NCBI GenBank assembly: GCA_029561145.1
Contig: JAKQJM010000061.1
Location: 1-64,000, forward strand
Direction of reading: 5' to 3'
From: Pseudomonadota bacterium
GTDB lineage: Bacteria; Pseudomonadota; Gammaproteobacteria; Xanthomonadales; Rhodanobacteraceae
DNA: 64,000 bases
Position numbers and translations under genes: made by a program. Shown one piece after another: positions 45,501-55,011 of this stretch (positions are counted from its first letter, which is position 1; every line of letters begins with the position of its first letter). The notes under the pieces are model-generated. The model saw only the letters and a list, made by a program, of their open reading frames with translations, made no database searches and had not been told where the DNA came from.

Positions 45501-47237
45501 TCAATCGAAGCTGCCGACGAAGATGCGGTCCGACACATAGGCTGGCACCTGTGATTCGAACGCACCGAGATCGCGAGGGCCTTCGATGTTCACGATGCCC
45601 AGTGTGTCCACATCACGCGGGTTACCGTCCAGATCGCTGCCACCGACTGCGACGGCATAGTCGACGCCCGGCGACCCGGCCGACAGCCGATAGGAAAATG
45701 GAACGAACTCCGGCCGGTCAATCAGGATCACGTCATCGTCATGCGCACCGACAGCATTGCGTGTGAGGACGCGGTCAAGGGCTGTGTTCTCGCTGGTGCT
45801 ACCTGGCGCGACCAGGGGCTCGTTCTGGTCGACAATGCTGCTGGCCATCGAGAGAAGGGTTGGCGAATGGCTCGCCAGGCTGTGCTGGAATGTGCCGGCA
45901 TTCGCGGCGAATGTGAGTTCGCTGACGAGAAGGAAAGAGCCGTCCCCTGCCTCGACGAGGTGATCGCTCACCGTGTTCTCGGCAACCAGGCTCGTCGCCA
46001 CGAGCAGAATGGCGTTGCTGAGTCCGGTCCCGAAGTTTGTCGAGAAGATCGAAGCCGCGGTGTTATTGGCAATGTGGGCATGATCGATGACGGCTGCTCC
46101 ACCGTTGGTAACCGATACCAGGGGGCTGCCGGCAGACGCCGTGTTGGATGCGATCGTGTTGCAGTGCTCGGACAGACACACAATCGCAGCCGGTGACGGG
46201 AAGAAACAGTCGCCACCCACGGTGTTCATTTCGAGACGGGCGCCAGGCCCATCGACGCGCACTGCGCTGCCTGCGAAATCCTGCCATTCGCCGCTCAGGA
46301 TGTGTTCGCCGATCCGGATATTTCGTGTGCAGAGGTTGTGTCTCGGCGATCCTTCCGCGTTCGTCACCAGCAGAGCGCCACGGCGATTCGCGGAGAATTG
46401 AAGCACATTGGCAGCATCCGTTGAGTAGATATGCGTTCGCAACGTCGCAGTGGACATCGCTGACGTATCGACATGCATTCCAAAACGGCTGTTGCCTGAG
46501 AACACGGCACCAGACGAACCAATGCTCGCGGTCGCCGGAGCGCGCACGACCAGGCCGCTGCCGCTGTTGCGCCAGAAACGCGCGCGTGCAGCCTCGACAA
46601 CGAAGGTCGCTGTGCCCCTGACGACGACGCCGTTCCACGAGTTGTCCATCACGAAAACATCGTCGAGGAAGCCCAGATGCGCTTGTCCGCCACTGCCTTC
46701 GAAATGTATGCCACCCGCCGTATCGAGCTCGTGCACGGAAAGACCGTTGCCGCGCACCGAGGTGTCGCCGAGCACAAGGCTGCCCCTGCCCCGGTAGTCG
46801 ATCCCGCCTGCGTGATGCAGCGTTCCTCCGTTGCCATTGATGATGTCGAGGGCATACAGCCCGACTGTCCCGGCGCCACTGATCTTGAAGACCGGTCGTG
46901 TGCTGCCAAGCGTGCTAGAAACGATCGTATGACCGTTTGGCGCGCCGGCATCGCAGTCGTCGAAGCCGCCGACGATGTCGATCGACAGCGTGGGCGGCAG
47001 ATTCTCCATCGTTATGTTTTCGTGCCAAACGGCACCCGCCACGTCGCGTGTCACGTAGATGACATTGTAGCCGCCGAGATTGCGCGCGTAATCGATCGCC
47101 GATTGCAAGGTGGGTTTGGTGCAGTTGCCGTTGGTTCCGGCACTCCCCACGGTAATCACACCCGCCATTGCGAAGTGGCCCAGCGACAATCCCGCCAGCA
47201 GCGCGCATGAGATCGGTATCTTCCGCCACAAGCGCAT
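45501..47237 (-). CDS. Secreted right-handed beta-helix repeat protein (copy 1)
   Basis: This 578-residue protein has a signal peptide (IPISCALLAGLSLGHFAMA|G), then GVITVGSAGTNGNCTKPTLQSAIDYARNLGGYNVIYV. A central region rich in G-N-S/T short beta strands is typical of pectin-lyase-like solenoids. The C-terminal block LSAGSPGVDYAVAVGGSDLDGNPRDVD (choice-of-anchor-like, as in polymorphic outer-membrane proteins) is followed by the end RIFVGSFD. Paralogous to the next gene, which is exactly the same length. Surface or matrix role inferred. An upstream in-frame extension lacks a better start. Confidence 0.82.
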   Translation of the reverse strand: MRLWRKIPISCALLAGLSLGHFAMAGVITVGSAGTNGNCTKPTLQSAIDYARNLGGYNVIYVTRDVAGAVWHENITMENLPPTLSIDIVGGFDDCDAGAPNGHTIVSSTLGSTRPVFKISGAGTVGLYALDIINGNGGTLHHAGGIDYRGRGSLVLGDTSVRGNGLSVHELDTAGGIHFEGSGGQAHLGFLDDVFVMDNSWNGVVVRGTATFVVEAARARFWRNSGSGLVVRAPATASIGSSGAVFSGNSRFGMHVDTSAMSTATLRTHIYSTDAANVLQFSANRRGALLVTNAEGSPRHNLCTRNIRIGEHILSGEWQDFAGSAVRVDGPGARLEMNTVGGDCFFPSPAAIVCLSEHCNTIASNTASAGSPLVSVTNGGAAVIDHAHIANNTAASIFSTNFGTGLSNAILLVATSLVAENTVSDHLVEAGDGSFLLVSELTFAANAGTFQHSLASHSPTLLSMASSIVDQNEPLVAPGSTSENTALDRVLTRNAVGAHDDDVILIDRPEFVPFSYRLSAGSPGVDYAVAVGGSDLDGNPRDVDTLGIVNIEGPRDLGAFESQVPAYVSDRIFVGSFD

Positions 47238-47653
47238 GCGGGCGCATTCAATCTTTGCGCCATGACTCTCCGAAAGCGCGCAAGCGATGAATGAGTAAAA
47301 TATCATCCTGTAGTCCTGAATTAAGGGAAATAACATGGTCGATTTGCAGTACGCGACCGCATGTCTGCTGTATCACTGTCGTTGCCGGATAAACGCCAAA
47401 TCCGACCGGCGAGCGCCAGTAGCACTGGCGCGCAGCCCGCGGGCATTTCGTCGAAGGGCAAACGCGTTCCTTATGGCGAATTCGCCGGTGCGCCAAAAAC
47501 GGCGGGCAGGCCAGTGGCGACAATGGCAGCGGCGCCTTGCGAGGCAGGCAATCCGGGATTGTCATCCGACGAAAGTGATTCGTTGGACTGCCTGCTCAGT
47601 GCCCGGAATTGCCTTCGAAATCACAAGGCGTCACGCCCCTTTGCATCGGCAAC
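47238..47653. other. Intergenic between the two beta-helix genes, no gene
   Basis: The 416 bp should contain the promoter of copy 1 (AT-rich around 47280-47340). No coding frame or strong hairpin is apparent. Confidence 0.4.
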
Positions 47654-49390
47654 TCAGGGCGCCGCCTCGAAATCACCTTTGAAAATCCTGTCGGACAACA
47701 GGGACTGTGATTCGTAAGCACCGAGGTCACGCGGACCATATCTGTTTATGACGCCGATCGTGTCGACGTCGCGGGGATTGCCGTCGTAGTCGATGCCACC
47801 ACCGGGCGGCGCGTAGTCGACGCCGGGCGAGTCTGTCTGCAATCGGAACGAGTTGGGTACGTAGGCTGGCGCGCTTATCAGCAGGTCGTCTCCCAAGTGC
47901 GCTCCCGTGCTGTTCCTTACCATGACCCGGTTCAGCCGCGCGGTCGCCGGGTCACCTTGCAGGTCCATCAGCGCCTGCGGCTGGTCGATGATGCTGTTGG
48001 TCACCTGCAACAGACCCGGATCGATGCCGACCAGGCTCAACCCGAAACCGCCGGCGTTGCGGACCATCGTGGATTCGTAGATGTCGACAATACCGTCACC
48101 CAGCGATTCGAACAGGTTGTCGCGCAGCGTGTTGATGGCGACCACCGAATTGGTCATCGTGATCGACGATGCGCTGGTGGCAGTGCCGAGGTTGGTCGAC
48201 AGGATCGAACTCGCCGTGTTGCCGACGATGCGCATGCGATCGATGGTGATCTGCGCGCCATCGACGGCGGCGATCAGCGGCTTGCCCGGCGGTGTGACAT
48301 TGCGGTCGATGCTGTTGCAGCCAGCATCGCCGGGGGCGACGCATGAGAAGTTTGCCTCGGGCGGATAGTCGCAATCTGTGTTCAGGTCGAGCTGCGCCTG
48401 CGCACCCCGAGCATAGATCGCGTGGGCCGTGTTGTTGGTGATCGCGACGTTCTTCAGGCACAGGCGATAAGGCGACTCGACGCCATTCACAATCACGGCT
48501 TTATCCCTGTTCCCTTCGATAGCTAGTGGGTTCGCGGGGTCGGTCGAATACATTCGCGTGGTGCGGCCTGGATTCGACTTGATTCCCTCCACTGCAATGC
48601 CACCTTCTCCGTTGCCGAAGAGAATCTTTCCCGTTGCCCCTATGTCTGCGAAGGCCGGCGCGCTGATTCCGATGCCAAGCCAACCATTTTCACGAATCGT
48701 ATTGCCGTCGCCATGAATGACTAGCTCAGCGGTACCTTTCACTCCAATTCCATTCCATACATGATTTGACACATCGACTGCGCCGACGAACTTAAGCTGA
48801 GCATCGCCGCCGGACCCGTCGAATTCGATTCCCTGTGGGTAGTTGTGGGTGACCTTGACATTAGCCAGTTCAACGCTGCCCGATCCTTTGAAATATATCC
48901 CGCCACCGTAAGTGATGCCGTTTTCACGCGTCCCTCCCTCCATCCACAAATTACGCAGCTTTACGTCAACGCGTCCGCGAATCTTGAGCACAGGCCGCTG
49001 TTCATCACCACCGTAGATATCGGCCTTGTCACCGGTCGACGCCAACTCCGCACAGTTGTTGAAACCGCCGACGATCTCCAGCGACAGATCCGAGCGCAGA
49101 TTCTCCATCTTGAGATTTTCGTGCCAGACACCGTCAGCCACATCGTCGGTCACCAGGATCAGGTTGTAGCCCCCAAAGCCGTTGGCGCGATTGATCGCCG
49201 CCTGGATCGTCGACACGGTGCAGCCTCCCGCAGTACCGCTGCGACCGACGATGATCGCGCCAGCGTGCGCGCAAGGACTCAATCCAGCTCCGGCAAGAAG
49301 CAGCGCCGCGGCAGTGATGCGCGCTCGCGCTGGGAAGGACGCGGTGCGCAACGCACCGGAAGTTGCGCGAAGTGGTTTAAACGTTGTCAT
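47654..49390 (-). CDS. Secreted right-handed beta-helix repeat protein (copy 2)
   Basis: This 578-residue protein has a signal peptide (ITAAALLLAGAGLSPCAHA|G) and the same plan as copy 1: GAIIVGRSGTAGGCTVSTIQAAINRANGFGGYN, VWHENLKMENL, IVGGFNNC, a beta-helix of short G/N/D-rich rungs, LQTDSPGVDYAPPGGG with DYDGNPRDVDTIG, and the end RIFKGDFEAAP. Its 5' end shares a 53-bp identical block with the fragment at 56455-56507. Adhesin-like or matrix role inferred from fold. Confidence 0.83.
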   Translation of the reverse strand: MTTFKPLRATSGALRTASFPARARITAAALLLAGAGLSPCAHAGAIIVGRSGTAGGCTVSTIQAAINRANGFGGYNLILVTDDVADGVWHENLKMENLRSDLSLEIVGGFNNCAELASTGDKADIYGGDEQRPVLKIRGRVDVKLRNLWMEGGTRENGITYGGGIYFKGSGSVELANVKVTHNYPQGIEFDGSGGDAQLKFVGAVDVSNHVWNGIGVKGTAELVIHGDGNTIRENGWLGIGISAPAFADIGATGKILFGNGEGGIAVEGIKSNPGRTTRMYSTDPANPLAIEGNRDKAVIVNGVESPYRLCLKNVAITNNTAHAIYARGAQAQLDLNTDCDYPPEANFSCVAPGDAGCNSIDRNVTPPGKPLIAAVDGAQITIDRMRIVGNTASSILSTNLGTATSASSITMTNSVVAINTLRDNLFESLGDGIVDIYESTMVRNAGGFGLSLVGIDPGLLQVTNSIIDQPQALMDLQGDPATARLNRVMVRNSTGAHLGDDLLISAPAYVPNSFRLQTDSPGVDYAPPGGGIDYDGNPRDVDTIGVINRYGPRDLGAYESQSLLSDRIFKGDFEAAP

Positions 49391-49600
49391 GAAGGCAATT
49401 CCTTTGTTTGCGATTACACAGGCACGGCCATTGCCGCGCGGCGGATGGCCATGGCATCCGTGTGTACGGATAAACGACGAATCGGGGAGAGTAGCGCCAA
49501 CCAACATCGGTCCAAACGCAGCAGAGGATGGAAGGGGCTCCCTCGCAAGGCTCGTACGCTGCCCGGCAGTCTGATGTTGTGAAATTGGCCCGGCGCGGGC

Positions 49601-50581
49601 TCAGTCGAAGCCGTCGGCGAACACGCGATTTTCGTACAACACGAGCCCGTCGTTGCCGACGGCGACGAGCGCACCACCGGCCGGCGCGAGCGCTATCAGC
49701 CCGCGATTCTTGGAATCGCAATAGGCTGCTTTCCAGGCACGGCCGCCGTCGGTGGTCTCGTAGAGACACCCTTGAAGTGAAACGCCAATCCAGTGTTTGT
49801 TATCGCGATGGACAAGATCCATCAGGATCGCGTTGTCCGGGAGCGCGCCGGCAGACTCCCAGCTCACACCGCCATTGGCAGTGGTGTATACATTGCCGAA
49901 GAGGGTCGCGACGACGCCACTGTCCGCATCGAAGAAGGTCGCGGCGATGATGTGCCCATTCGGGAAGGCAAGCGGAGTCCAATGATGTCCGCCATCGATC
50001 GTCCTCAGCACACTGCCTTCGCTGAATCCATCAAAGGTCACGCCGCCCGTTGCATACCCGACGCTGTCGGTCAGCTCTTGGCCCTCCGGAAAATGAAGCT
50101 CATGAACGGCCATCGGGTACTCAAGCGAGAAAGCGCTCTCCCAATTCGCCCCGCCGTTGTCGCTGAAGCGCAGTTCCGGCCCCTGGATTGCGACCAGATT
50201 GCCGTCCGCCTTGAAATGCACGTCGAGCACGCTACCGTCGTTGCTGCTGAGGCCACCGATCTCGTTCCAGCTCTGTCCCCGATCAACGCTGCGGTAAAGA
50301 CCATTGCGCGCGGCGTACAGGACATCACCACCGGCGTCGAAGGCGAATACCAGGCTCTGCTGCAGATGGGTGGGAAACACCGTCCAGTTCAGTCCACCAT
50401 CGTCAGTCACCATGCCCTTGTCGGACGAACAGGTAGCGAAGCCGTGCACCGAGTCGGAGAAATGGACATCGGTTGCGTTGCAATCACCGTTGATGCTCGC
50501 GGGGATCCAGTCGCCTGTCGGTGGAGCGAGTGACAGGGTGACCGACAAGATAGCGATAGGGAACTGAGTCGCCAGGGTCAT
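49601..50581 (-). CDS. Secreted Asp-box (BNR/YCF48-like) beta-propeller protein
   Basis: This 326-residue protein has a weak signal peptide (FPIAILSVTLSLAPP) and at least five Asp-box repeats: TDDGGLNW, RSVDRGQSW, SDNGGANW, RTIDGGHHW, TTANGGVSW and TTDGGRAW. This is a sialidase-like or photosystem-stability-factor propeller without recognisable catalytic residues. It ends ENRVFADGFD, a tail close to those of the two beta-helix proteins next to it. Function unknown; probably cell-surface or extracellular. Confidence 0.8.
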   Translation of the reverse strand: MTLATQFPIAILSVTLSLAPPTGDWIPASINGDCNATDVHFSDSVHGFATCSSDKGMVTDDGGLNWTVFPTHLQQSLVFAFDAGGDVLYAARNGLYRSVDRGQSWNEIGGLSSNDGSVLDVHFKADGNLVAIQGPELRFSDNGGANWESAFSLEYPMAVHELHFPEGQELTDSVGYATGGVTFDGFSEGSVLRTIDGGHHWTPLAFPNGHIIAATFFDADSGVVATLFGNVYTTANGGVSWESAGALPDNAILMDLVHRDNKHWIGVSLQGCLYETTDGGRAWKAAYCDSKNRGLIALAPAGGALVAVGNDGLVLYENRVFADGFD

Positions 50582-50776
50582 GCGTAGAAGTCTCTTGCGC
50601 GGGCCGTGTCGCCGGTCCGCGGTAGGCGTCGTTCCTGCGCCATCCGAGCGCGTGAGGAAACTTGCGCTCGCTGCATGGCAAGGCAGGGTCGATACCCTGA
50701 TAAACGTCACATCGGGGCGAACAGCGACAGATGCCGCAACAAGTGTGGCCTGCGGCAGTGCGCTGACCCGGGCGAG

Positions 50777-53596
50777 TCAGTCGTCGCGGCGGGTAGCGGC
50801 GATTTGGCGCAAGCGCGAGATGATCGCCGGGTCGGATTTCGCTTGAGCGTCGTCAATGGCGAGAGCACGTCCCGCAGTCAACCGGGCATCTGTGCCGTGC
50901 CCGAGGAGAAGCATGGCGCGCGCCATCACGTCAAGCATCGATACGCGTGTGCGAACGTTCTCAGGTGCGGCCTTCGTGAAGACAGGCTCTGCTTCGGCCA
51001 TTTCGTCCAATGCCGCGCGCGCGTTCCCCAGGGCGAGGTTGGCCAATGCGCGTTGCAGCTGTGCCGCAGCGCGATCGCCCCAGTGGCCACCGCCGGCCTT
51101 GTCCATCAGACTTAGCGCCCGGGTCGCGGTTGCGATGGCCTCTGCATAGCGCCCCGACCCCTGCTGCACTTCCGCCATGTAAGCCAGTTGTGACGCAATC
51201 ATCGGGCTGTCCTCGCCACTCAAGAGACCCTGCATGGCAATGGCTGCAGCAAGGTCTGCCTCAGCTGCAGCGAACTCGCGCCTCCCGGTTCGCAGTCGAC
51301 CGCGGGTCTGCAAAAGTCGGACGCAAGCCTCGTCCTGCATCCGCGCGCGATCGCAAGTCGCGATGCCCTCATCGAGCAAAGCGATGGCCTCGTCCGGTCG
51401 CTTTTGCAACGCACGCAGGCGGCTCGCCGCCGCGAGCGCGAATAGTGTGCTGCGATGCGATTCTCCGAGCAGCTCGCGACGCATCGAGAGGCCGCTGAGG
51501 ACGTACGGTTCGGCGTCTTCGACGCGTCCCAGGGACACAAGATAGCTGCCGAGCAGACCGATGAACCATGCGGTATCGGCATGAGGGCGGGCGTGTATGC
51601 TCTCCGATAGTGCGATCGCCTCTCGATAGGCCGCTTCGCCTCGCGCGGCATCACCGAGCGAACTTGCAGCGTTGCCGATGCTTGCGTAGAGCCACAGCAG
51701 ATCGCTCGTCGCGGGCAATTCGTGCGCCTTCCAATAATTGATCGCCACATCACCTCGTTCCAGGGCCTCCCTGAAACGGTGGAACTGGGAAAGCTGATTG
51801 GACTCGGCAATCAATACGCTGAGCACGGTGCGCGCCCCGAGCGTCGGGTTGCCCAGCGCCTGCTCGCGGACTTGGCGCATGAGTGAAGCCGCCTCATCAA
51901 TCTGATCCTTACCGCCATCCGTGCTCATGGCAAGCAGCATGGTAAGCAGGGTGTCCGTTGCCAAAGCGTCTTTGCGCCGTAGCAGCTCATCACGCAACGG
52001 AGCAAGCAGCGCCCGGGCATCCGCGAATCGCGCCTGCTCAACGAGCCACTCCGCCCGAACACGACGCGACTCTATCCAGCGTGGGTCATTGCGCTCATAG
52101 ACGTGGTCAGCCAGCTCCATCCAGGCTTCAGTGAGAGGAGCTGTCTGGTGTTCCGACCCCATGCTGACGGCAACCGTGGACAAGACGCCGAGCAGCTCCG
52201 CGCGCGTCTCGGCCGGAAGCTCCGAATTCTCCAGAACACGCTTGCTGCCGATTTCCACGACATCTTCAGGCGTTGCGCGTTGGCCTCTCGGACTCGCTTC
52301 TTCGGCAGTTCTGAAAAGATCGACAACGAAATCGCGCACCGAGTTTGCGCGTTGAGCTTCGACACGCGCTGCCTGTGCTTGCCACAAGGCTCCCGCCAAT
52401 GCACCCACCACCGCCAGCGACAAAGAAGCCACTATGGCGGCCGGCGCCCGATGCCTGCCGACGAACTTGCGCAGAAGGTACCAGCGCGAAGGCGGATGGG
52501 CACGGACCGCGCGGCCCTCGAGATAGCGCTCGACATCGTCGATCAATGCCGTGGCCGAAGGATATCGGCGCTCTGGATCAGCGCTGAGCGCGCGCGCGAG
52601 GATGTTGTCCAGATCGCCGCGCAATGCGCGCCGAAGCTGATACGCGGGGAGGGGCAACACGCCAGGCGCGGTGGTTGTCTGTCTATCCATAACCGTGGAG
52701 GCCAAGGACGCTCCCTCTCGCTTCGGGCGTTGTCCCGTGAGCAGCTCGTGCAGAATTACCCCCAACGCATACACGTCCGTCGCGGTCGTGATTTGAGCAC
52801 CCGCCAGCTGCTCTGGCGCGGCATAGCCGGGCGTCAGCGCTGCCGTCAGCGTGTGATGCGACGCCTCTCCGGTCTCATCCAGCAACAGCTTGGCGATCCC
52901 GAAATCCAGCAGCTTCGGCGTGCCATCGGCGGTCACCAGAATATTGGAGGGCTTGATATCCCGATGCACGATCAGCGCCTGGTGCGCAGCCTCCACCGCG
53001 CGACAAACGTTGGCAAAAAGCGAAAGTCTCGCGCACAAAGAGAGACGATGTTCAATTACGAAGTGATCGAGCCGGGTGCCCTCGATGAACTCGAGCACGA
53101 GGTAAGGGATGCCGGCCTCGGTAACGCCACCATCGATCAGGTGCGCGATATTGGGATGACTGAGGTTGGCCAGCAGACGTCGTTCGCGCCGGAAGAGCTT
53201 TTGTTCCACCGCAGAGAAAAGCCCGCGCCGCAGCAGCTTGACGGCGACGAGCTGGTCGAAGTCCGCACCGACGCGACGCGCTGCAAAGACCGCAGCCATG
53301 CCGCCTTGACCGATCAGTCGTTCAATCCGGAACGCACCGAACTGCTGGCCAATGAGGTCCTGGGGCTCGACTTGCGCGGCCTGATCGTCATCCAGGATCT
53401 GGGCGTGGACCAAGGCTGGCGCGTCCATGAAGCACGCGTCCGCATTCGAGTCCGCGTCGAGCATCCGACGCAGGCGAGCCTTGTCCGGCAGGCACCAGTC
53501 TTGCTCTTGAAGCCACGACAGCCGATCTCCTTCCCGCATGTCGAGCAGCAGCTCGAAAGCATCGGCCAAAGCCTGCATGCCCAGTCGTTCTGCCAT
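50777..53596 (-). CDS. Ser/Thr protein kinase with C-terminal TPR region
   Basis: This 939-residue protein has a short N-terminal helical region, then a Hanks kinase domain (84-370) with GQGGMAAVFAA, K120, HRDIKPSN (211-218), DFG (231-233) and APEQ, all intact. A TM helix (APAAIVASLSLAVVGALAGAL) follows, then about 500 residues of TPR-like helical pairs. Kinases of this plan accompany ECF sigma factors of the TIGR02999-like group; here the sigma gene is 84 bases upstream on the same strand. Substrate unknown. Confidence 0.92.
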   Translation of the reverse strand: MAERLGMQALADAFELLLDMREGDRLSWLQEQDWCLPDKARLRRMLDADSNADACFMDAPALVHAQILDDDQAAQVEPQDLIGQQFGAFRIERLIGQGGMAAVFAARRVGADFDQLVAVKLLRRGLFSAVEQKLFRRERRLLANLSHPNIAHLIDGGVTEAGIPYLVLEFIEGTRLDHFVIEHRLSLCARLSLFANVCRAVEAAHQALIVHRDIKPSNILVTADGTPKLLDFGIAKLLLDETGEASHHTLTAALTPGYAAPEQLAGAQITTATDVYALGVILHELLTGQRPKREGASLASTVMDRQTTTAPGVLPLPAYQLRRALRGDLDNILARALSADPERRYPSATALIDDVERYLEGRAVRAHPPSRWYLLRKFVGRHRAPAAIVASLSLAVVGALAGALWQAQAARVEAQRANSVRDFVVDLFRTAEEASPRGQRATPEDVVEIGSKRVLENSELPAETRAELLGVLSTVAVSMGSEHQTAPLTEAWMELADHVYERNDPRWIESRRVRAEWLVEQARFADARALLAPLRDELLRRKDALATDTLLTMLLAMSTDGGKDQIDEAASLMRQVREQALGNPTLGARTVLSVLIAESNQLSQFHRFREALERGDVAINYWKAHELPATSDLLWLYASIGNAASSLGDAARGEAAYREAIALSESIHARPHADTAWFIGLLGSYLVSLGRVEDAEPYVLSGLSMRRELLGESHRSTLFALAAASRLRALQKRPDEAIALLDEGIATCDRARMQDEACVRLLQTRGRLRTGRREFAAAEADLAAAIAMQGLLSGEDSPMIASQLAYMAEVQQGSGRYAEAIATATRALSLMDKAGGGHWGDRAAAQLQRALANLALGNARAALDEMAEAEPVFTKAAPENVRTRVSMLDVMARAMLLLGHGTDARLTAGRALAIDDAQAKSDPAIISRLRQIAATRRDD

Positions 53597-53680
53597 CGCT
53601 TTCTCCCGGCCCCGGATTGTCGCAGAGCAGTCTCTTGTAAGATCAACGATGAAACGGGCGAAACCGCGACACGGCTCCCG

Positions 53681-54247
53681 CTACTCTCTGCCCTCGTCGA
53701 CCGGCTCGCCGTTCAACAGCGCTCGGGCAAAGCGCCATTCCCGGTTGACCGTTCGGGTCGAAATAGCGAGCTGAGTGGCAACTTGCGGCAGCGACAGTCC
53801 AGCGAAGTAGTGGAGCTCGACGATCCGGGCCGCGCGTGGCGCCTCGATTTCGAGTTTTCGCAGGCCGTCATCAAGCTCGAGTGCGCGTTGCGCTGTCGCG
53901 TCAGCGAGCGATGTCGTTTCGGTGGGCAGGTCAACTTTTTGCAGGCCGCCACCGCGCTTCGTACGCATTCTCCCGCGGGCCCTGTCGACGAGCAGATGGC
54001 GCATTGCCTTGGCTGCGTAGTCGAAAAACTGTGCGGGCTCGACGAACGTCAGCGACTTCCCGTGAATCATCCGCATGTACAACTCGTGGACCAGACCCGT
54101 TGCATTGATCGAATCGACATTGTCGAGCAACTGGTTACCCGCCATCTTCTTGAGGCGCTCATAAACCTCGACGAAGAGCTTGTCGCCTGCATATTGTGAA
54201 GGCATTTCGCCGATCGGTTCGGCAGATGGATCTGCGTCGTTCGACAT
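53681..54247 (-). CDS. ECF-family RNA polymerase sigma factor (TIGR02999-like)
   Basis: This 188-residue protein has an ECF sigma2-like region (VYERLKKMAGNQL, ATGLVHELYMRMI, FFDYAAKAMRHLLVDRARGR) and a sigma4 HTH (IVELHYFAGLSLPQVATQLAISTRTVNREWRFARALL). The AKAMRHLLVDRARGRMRTKRGG stretch is typical of the TIGR02999 group. AGGAGG lies 8 bases before the ATG. The kinase downstream may control its activity, since no anti-sigma gene is present. Possible targets include the secreted-protein genes that follow on the same strand (inference). Confidence 0.9.
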   Translation of the reverse strand: MSNDADPSAEPIGEMPSQYAGDKLFVEVYERLKKMAGNQLLDNVDSINATGLVHELYMRMIHGKSLTFVEPAQFFDYAAKAMRHLLVDRARGRMRTKRGGGLQKVDLPTETTSLADATAQRALELDDGLRKLEIEAPRAARIVELHYFAGLSLPQVATQLAISTRTVNREWRFARALLNGEPVDEGRE

Positions 54248-54364
54248 CGCACAACCTCCTTTGGATCCACGCAACCCGCCGCCTCGTGTCGCAACTTCGC
54301 GCCAATCATCGTTCTTCGTCTGGAAGCAACCACATCCGAGGAGCAAGCCCCCCGAGAAGGGCGA

Positions 54365-54496
54365 ATGATGGACGAAATCGAACATACGATAGCAGAGCTG
54401 ATGGGTGTGCCGATGGAAGACTGGCCCGAGTGGCTGGAGCGGCGCGAGGTGCCTGCCGAAGCCATTCGTGTCATAGAGGAGCGACTGATCGGATGA
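54365..54496 (+). CDS. Small acidic protein, unrecognised (43 residues)
   Basis: The reading frame is MMDEIEHTIAELMGVPMED then WPEWLERREVPAEAIRVI and ends EERLIG. It is preceded by GAGAAGG at suitable spacing and lies divergent from the ECF sigma gene. Composition (acidic, two Trp, helix-forming) looks like a real small protein, but I know no family. A regulator or by-product of the sigma locus is possible. Confidence 0.45.
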   Translation: MMDEIEHTIAELMGVPMEDWPEWLERREVPAEAIRVIEERLIG

Positions 54497-55011
54497 CGCC
54501 GGCGGGCACGAGGGTTTGGACGCACGAGCGATTGGCGAGTGCGCCACGCCTGCCCCAACGGAACTCGCGTGCAAGCAGAGAAGTGCCATCAAGGAGCCCG
54601 ATTTCCGCTGCAGCGGTTCGGGCTTCACGTGCAGCTGGCTGCGCCATGCTCGGCATGGGAAATGGGGCGGGCCGGATGGAATTTCGGCGCATACACTCTG
54701 GTCCGCCCGGGCGCATCAACGCGTGGCGGAATCCGGCGCCCGCTCGACGGACCATGCGCGCTGCGCTTGCCGAATTGACAGAGGCACGAATGAAGGAGAA
54801 TCGTGCAACGCAGGACCTATTCGAGTCAGATTACGAAAGATTGATCGGGGATATCGCTGGAGTTTCGGGATGGCCTTTCTCGACAGCCTGGCAACCGTCT
54901 GCGCTGACGCATTGTTCGGCAACAGACATCGGTAAATTCGCTCAGTCCAGTCCTGTTGGCCACTCGGTATTCTGATCTCAAGGGAACGCTCCGCGGGCAC
55001 CCCGTGCAGGC
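54497..55011. other. Intergenic, no gene seen
   Basis: The 515 bp separate the small acidic frame from the epoxide hydrolase stop. Several frames stay open but have Arg/Ser-rich shadow-type composition, so none is called. Confidence 0.4.

Noticed and set aside
45501-49390. CRISPR or tandem-repeat array in the beta-helix region
   Set aside because: The repetition is at the level of degenerate protein rungs; no regularly spaced identical DNA repeats were seen there or elsewhere in the window.
52103-54199. 698-codon frame opposite the TPR kinase and sigma factor
   Set aside because: Antisense shadow; the kinase has all catalytic motifs and the sigma factor a strong ribosome site.
54196-54975. 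259-codon plus-strand frame upstream of the epoxide hydrolase
   Set aside because: Starts inside the sigma-factor gene and has low-complexity Arg/Ser composition without a plausible domain.
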